From: an uncultured Nannocystaceae bacterium
GTDB lineage: Bacteria > Myxococcota_A > Polyangia > Nannocystales > Nannocystaceae
DNA: 8,945 nucleotides
Assembly: GCA_938084085.1 (NCBI GenBank)
Contig: CALKDV010000074.1
Span: forward strand, 1-8,945
Reading direction: 5' to 3'
A program made the position numbers and the translations under genes. This document shows, in pieces, positions 6,510 to 8,945 of this stretch (its first letter is position 1; each line of letters opens with the position of its first letter). The notes below the pieces were generated by a model. It ran no database searches, had not been told where the DNA came from, and saw nothing but the letters and a program-made list of their open reading frames with translations.

Positions 6510-8212
6510 ACGCCTCCCTTCGCACACTCGTGACCGCGCTGCTGTTGACGGCCCTCTCCTTCGCTGCCCTCCTTGAGACAGAGCCCTCGGTGGGCATCGT
6601 GCGAGATGAGGGGATCTATATGGCAGCGTCGCGACGATACGGCGCCTGGGTTGAGGGAGTCCGCACCGGCGACGTCGCCATCACCGACCGCGCGCAGCGG
6701 GACCGAGCGTTTCGGGTAAACGCGGAGCACCCCGCGCTCATGAAGATCGTGGCCGGTCTCAGCGCCGAATACTTGGCGCCTTCCCAAGCGCAGGCCGCGG
6801 TGGCTGGGAGTTCCACCCCGCTCCGCGAGTCGACTACCTATCGAATACCCGCCATGGTCATCGCCTCGTTGGGCGTGGGGCTGCTGTATCTCCTCGGCGT
6901 ACAACTCGCGGCTCCGATCGCGGCGCTCCTCGCCGCCTGCGGTTTTCTGCTGCTCCCGCGGGTGTTCTTCCACGCGCACTTGCACTGCTTCGACGTTCCC
7001 GTCGCCATCTGGATCTTGGCGGTCGCGGCCTGTTGGTTCCGCGCGGGCACCTCCCGACTCGCGGGGGCGAGCGCCGGGCTCGCGCTCGGACTCGCGGTGG
7101 CCACCAAGCACAACGCCCTGTTCATGCTGCCGCTCGTGCTGGGTCACGAGGGTTTGATTTGGAGCCTGCGGTGGTACCGGACCAAGCAGCGCCCGCCGTG
7201 GCGCGCGATCTTGACGCTACGGGTGTGCAGCGTCCTCCTCCTCACGCCCCTCGTGGTGCTCGCCACCTGGCCCTGGATGTGGGCGGACACTTCGGCGAGG
7301 CTGATCGAATACCTACAGTTCCATCGCCAGCACGCCTACTACAACATGGAATTTCTCGGCACGAACTACAACGAGCCGCCCATGCCGGTCTCCTATCCGT
7401 TCGTGATGACCCTCGCGACGGTCCCGTGGACGTTGCTCGCCCTCGCCGGCGCCGGCGCCTGGTCCCTCGTGCGCGAGGACCTCGCCAATATCTGCGCCGA
7501 CACGTCGCCTGCGTCGCCGCCGCGACGCCCGTGGGACGAGTTTTGGACGCCCCAGCTTCACGCCGCCACTCCCTCTTGCCGGGGACTCGGACTCGTCGCC
7601 CTCGCGATCTTCCCGTTGCTGTTGATCGCGCTCCCCTCGGTGCCAATCTTCGGCGGCACGAAGCACTGGGTCACCGCGTACCCCTTCCTCTTGCTGCTCG
7701 CGAGCGTTGGTCTCCACCGACTCACTCGCGGTGCGTTCCACAACCTGTCCGCGCCGCGTCGCGCGGTGCTTGTCACCGCGTGCGTCGCGTGCGTCCTCAG
7801 CCCCGCCGCCCTGTCCACGGCGTCGAGTCACCCCTTCGAGACCGCGCAGTACAACGGCATCATAGGCGGCGCCCAGGGCGGCGCGCGACTCGGGCTCAAT
7901 CGGAGCTACTGGGGTCACGCCATCGAGGGCCTGTTCGACGAGCACGCCGACGCGAACCCGCTATATCTCCACGACATTCACCCGCTCGCCGCGCGCCAGT
8001 ATCGACGGGATGGTCGGTGGCCCGCCGCGCGCTCCGACGCTCCGCTTCACAAATCGCAAGACGCGCTCTTGTTCTACGAGAAGCATATGACCGCCGACGA
8101 GGTGCGGATTTGGAATGACTACGGGACCACTCGACCGGCGGCCGTCCTCACCGTGGAGGATGTCCCCGTCACGAGTCTCTATCAACGGTCACCGCCGCGT
8201 ACCGCCCCGTAG
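6506..8212 (+). CDS. GT39/PMT-type (ArnT-like) polyprenyl-phosphate-sugar glycosyltransferase
   Basis: The 568-residue product has a first helix at about 7-22, then the first periplasmic loop with VRDEGIYMAASRRYGAW (32-48), carrying the DE motif of PMT/ArnT enzymes. NAEHPALMK (72-80) supplies the second conserved acidic block. Further marks are LPRVFFHAHLHCFDVPVAIW (150-169), ATKHNALFMLP (199-209), MPVSYPFVMTL (293-303) and GGTKHWVTAYPFLLLL (383-398). About ten helices are visible. A soluble C-terminal part (about 440-568) contains GGAQGGARLGLNRSYWGH and a final IWNDYGTTRPAAVL block. Family members transfer a sugar from a polyprenyl phosphate to a lipid or protein acceptor outside the cytoplasmic membrane. 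Here the family 2 enzyme upstream is the likely donor source (inference). The start overlaps the previous stop by 4 nt and has a perfect Shine-Dalgarno, so coupled but strong translation is expected. Confidence 0.92.
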   Translation: MNASLRTLVTALLLTALSFAALLETEPSVGIVRDEGIYMAASRRYGAWVEGVRTGDVAITDRAQRDRAFRVNAEHPALMKIVAGLSAEYLAPSQAQAAVAGSSTPLRESTTYRIPAMVIASLGVGLLYLLGVQLAAPIAALLAACGFLLLPRVFFHAHLHCFDVPVAIWILAVAACWFRAGTSRLAGASAGLALGLAVATKHNALFMLPLVLGHEGLIWSLRWYRTKQRPPWRAILTLRVCSVLLLTPLVVLATWPWMWADTSARLIEYLQFHRQHAYYNMEFLGTNYNEPPMPVSYPFVMTLATVPWTLLALAGAGAWSLVREDLANICADTSPASPPRRPWDEFWTPQLHAATPSCRGLGLVALAIFPLLLIALPSVPIFGGTKHWVTAYPFLLLLASVGLHRLTRGAFHNLSAPRRAVLVTACVACVLSPAALSTASSHPFETAQYNGIIGGAQGGARLGLNRSYWGHAIEGLFDEHADANPLYLHDIHPLAARQYRRDGRWPAARSDAPLHKSQDALLFYEKHMTADEVRIWNDYGTTRPAAVLTVEDVPVTSLYQRSPPRTAP

Positions 8213-8263
8213 TGCGATACACTGCACGAAGTGGCCGAGCGCACGCACCCATCGCCGAATCGG

Positions 8264-8945
8264 ATGGACGATGTCCCGAGTCCACGGCGCTACCTGCTCG
8301 TCTGGATGCTCGCGTGCCTCGGCCTGGCGATCCTCGCCCCACGGCCCCTCTTGGCGCCCAGCGACGCGCCTCACTACGCGCACCTGGCGGATGCATGGCT
8401 CCACGGCCGGCTCGATCTCGGGGGGACCCCCCCGGGCTACCCCACGGCCCACAATGACTGGGCCAAGGTGACGCTCTTCACGGACGATGAGGACGCACCT
8501 CGACGACTGAAGCGATGCGTCACCACGACGTGCAGTCAACGCCGTGACCGCCCCGCGTCCACCACCTTGTGGTGGGTCGATGGTCAAGAAACCCCGCGCC
8601 CCTTCACTCGCGCAGAGCGACGTCAGTTCCAGACGCGGTGGTACGTAAGCTTCCCCCCAGGTCCCGCCGTACTTATGCTCCCGCTGGTCGCGCTGTTGGG
8701 CACCGGAGTTCCGGATACAGCGCTCACCATCCTCCTCGCGGGCCTGTTCGCCATGCTGCTCGTGAAGACCCTCGATGAATGGCGAGGACGTCGTGAGCAC
8801 CTTCATCTCCTCTTGGCCGGCGCGTGGCTCCTCGCGAGCCCCGCGACGCTGGTGGGAAGTCAGGGGGGCGTGTGGTTCACCGCCCAAATCCTCGCGTCTG
8901 TGTTCACCATACTCGCGATCCGTCAGTGGTTGCTCCATGGTCTCG
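8264..8945 (+). CDS. GT-C-like membrane protein, 3' end cut by window edge
   Basis: The frame stays open to the right edge, giving the first 227 residues. A helix at about 10-30 is followed by SDAPHYAHLADAWLHGRLDL (33-52). This is the acidic-histidine loop seen in GT39-like proteins of myxobacteria, as I recall them. The loop then continues for about 75 residues with NDWAKVTLF and ends in RWYVSFPPGPAVLMLP (125-140), a second conserved block entering helix 2. More helices lie at 134-147, 150-168, 181-196 and 203-217. The loop carries an apparent insertion (about 75-120) with RCVTTTCSQ, two cysteines four residues apart. Probable role: transfer of a sugar from a polyprenyl carrier outside the membrane; specificity unknown. 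It lies 51 nt after the GT39 stop. An in-frame GTG at 8231 would add 11 residues and cut the gap to 18 nt; its codons are GC-rich at third positions, so it is a real alternative. No Shine-Dalgarno decides between them. Confidence 0.85.
   Translation, partial: MDDVPSPRRYLLVWMLACLGLAILAPRPLLAPSDAPHYAHLADAWLHGRLDLGGTPPGYPTAHNDWAKVTLFTDDEDAPRRLKRCVTTTCSQRRDRPASTTLWWVDGQETPRPFTRAERRQFQTRWYVSFPPGPAVLMLPLVALLGTGVPDTALTILLAGLFAMLLVKTLDEWRGRREHLHLLLAGAWLLASPATLVGSQGGVWFTAQILASVFTILAIRQWLLHGL
8420..8433 (+). repeat. G6-A-C7 self-complementary tract in the last gene
   Basis: Six G, one A and seven C encode the Gly-Gly-Thr-Pro-Pro-Gly stretch in the first outer loop. Conserved blocks before (SDAPHYAHL) and after (RWYVSFPP) are in the same frame, so there is no frameshift here. 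The tract is prone to replication and sequencing errors. Confidence 0.4.

Noticed and set aside
7446..7459. GCCGGCGCCGGCGCC palindromic run
   Set aside because: It encodes an Ala-Gly-Ala-Gly stretch in a membrane helix of the GT39 protein and is expected by chance in GC-rich coding DNA.
7033..8118. 361-codon open frame on the plus strand, Arg/Pro/Ala-rich
   Set aside because: It is an alternative frame of the GT39 gene, whose conserved blocks run through the whole region in the other frame.

Overview
The window is a gene-dense, high-GC stretch (roughly two thirds G+C by eye, with strong G/C bias at third codon positions). It comes from a Gram-negative bacterium, most likely a myxobacterium or relative (Myxococcota, formerly Deltaproteobacteria). 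That assignment rests on composition, on remembered family resemblance of several proteins, and on loose Shine-Dalgarno usage. No rRNA, tRNA, mobile-element gene or CRISPR array was seen. Nearly all of the sequence is coding.

Layout: one gene on the minus strand, cut by the left edge (1-1103), encodes a polytopic GT-C-type glycosyltransferase. A 99-bp divergent spacer (1104-1202) follows. Six plus-strand genes then lie head to tail: a family 2 glycosyltransferase with two C-terminal membrane helices (1203-2270); a SAM-dependent methyltransferase (2260-2898); an 869-residue membrane protein of the PTPS-related/YfhO-like type (2879-5488); an N-terminally anchored protein of unknown function (5574-6509); a GT39/PMT-type glycosyltransferase (6506-8212); and another large membrane protein of GT-C character, cut by the right edge (8264-8945). 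Overlaps of 11, 20 and 4 nt, and otherwise short gaps, point to one operon.

How the genes may work together (inference): the family 2 enzyme resembles those that charge a polyprenyl phosphate with a sugar at the inner face of the cytoplasmic membrane. GT-C enzymes use such lipid-linked sugars on the outer face. One donor-making enzyme beside four GT-C-like membrane proteins, a methyltransferase and an anchored extracytoplasmic protein suggests a pathway that builds or decorates a cell-envelope glycan, glycolipid or glycoprotein. Substrates cannot be read from the sequence.

I found no convincing wholly new class of system. The most interesting points are the combination of genes, the uncharacterised anchored protein, the extra C-terminal beta-rich domain of the 869-residue protein, and a small repeat cluster around the start of the anchored-protein gene.
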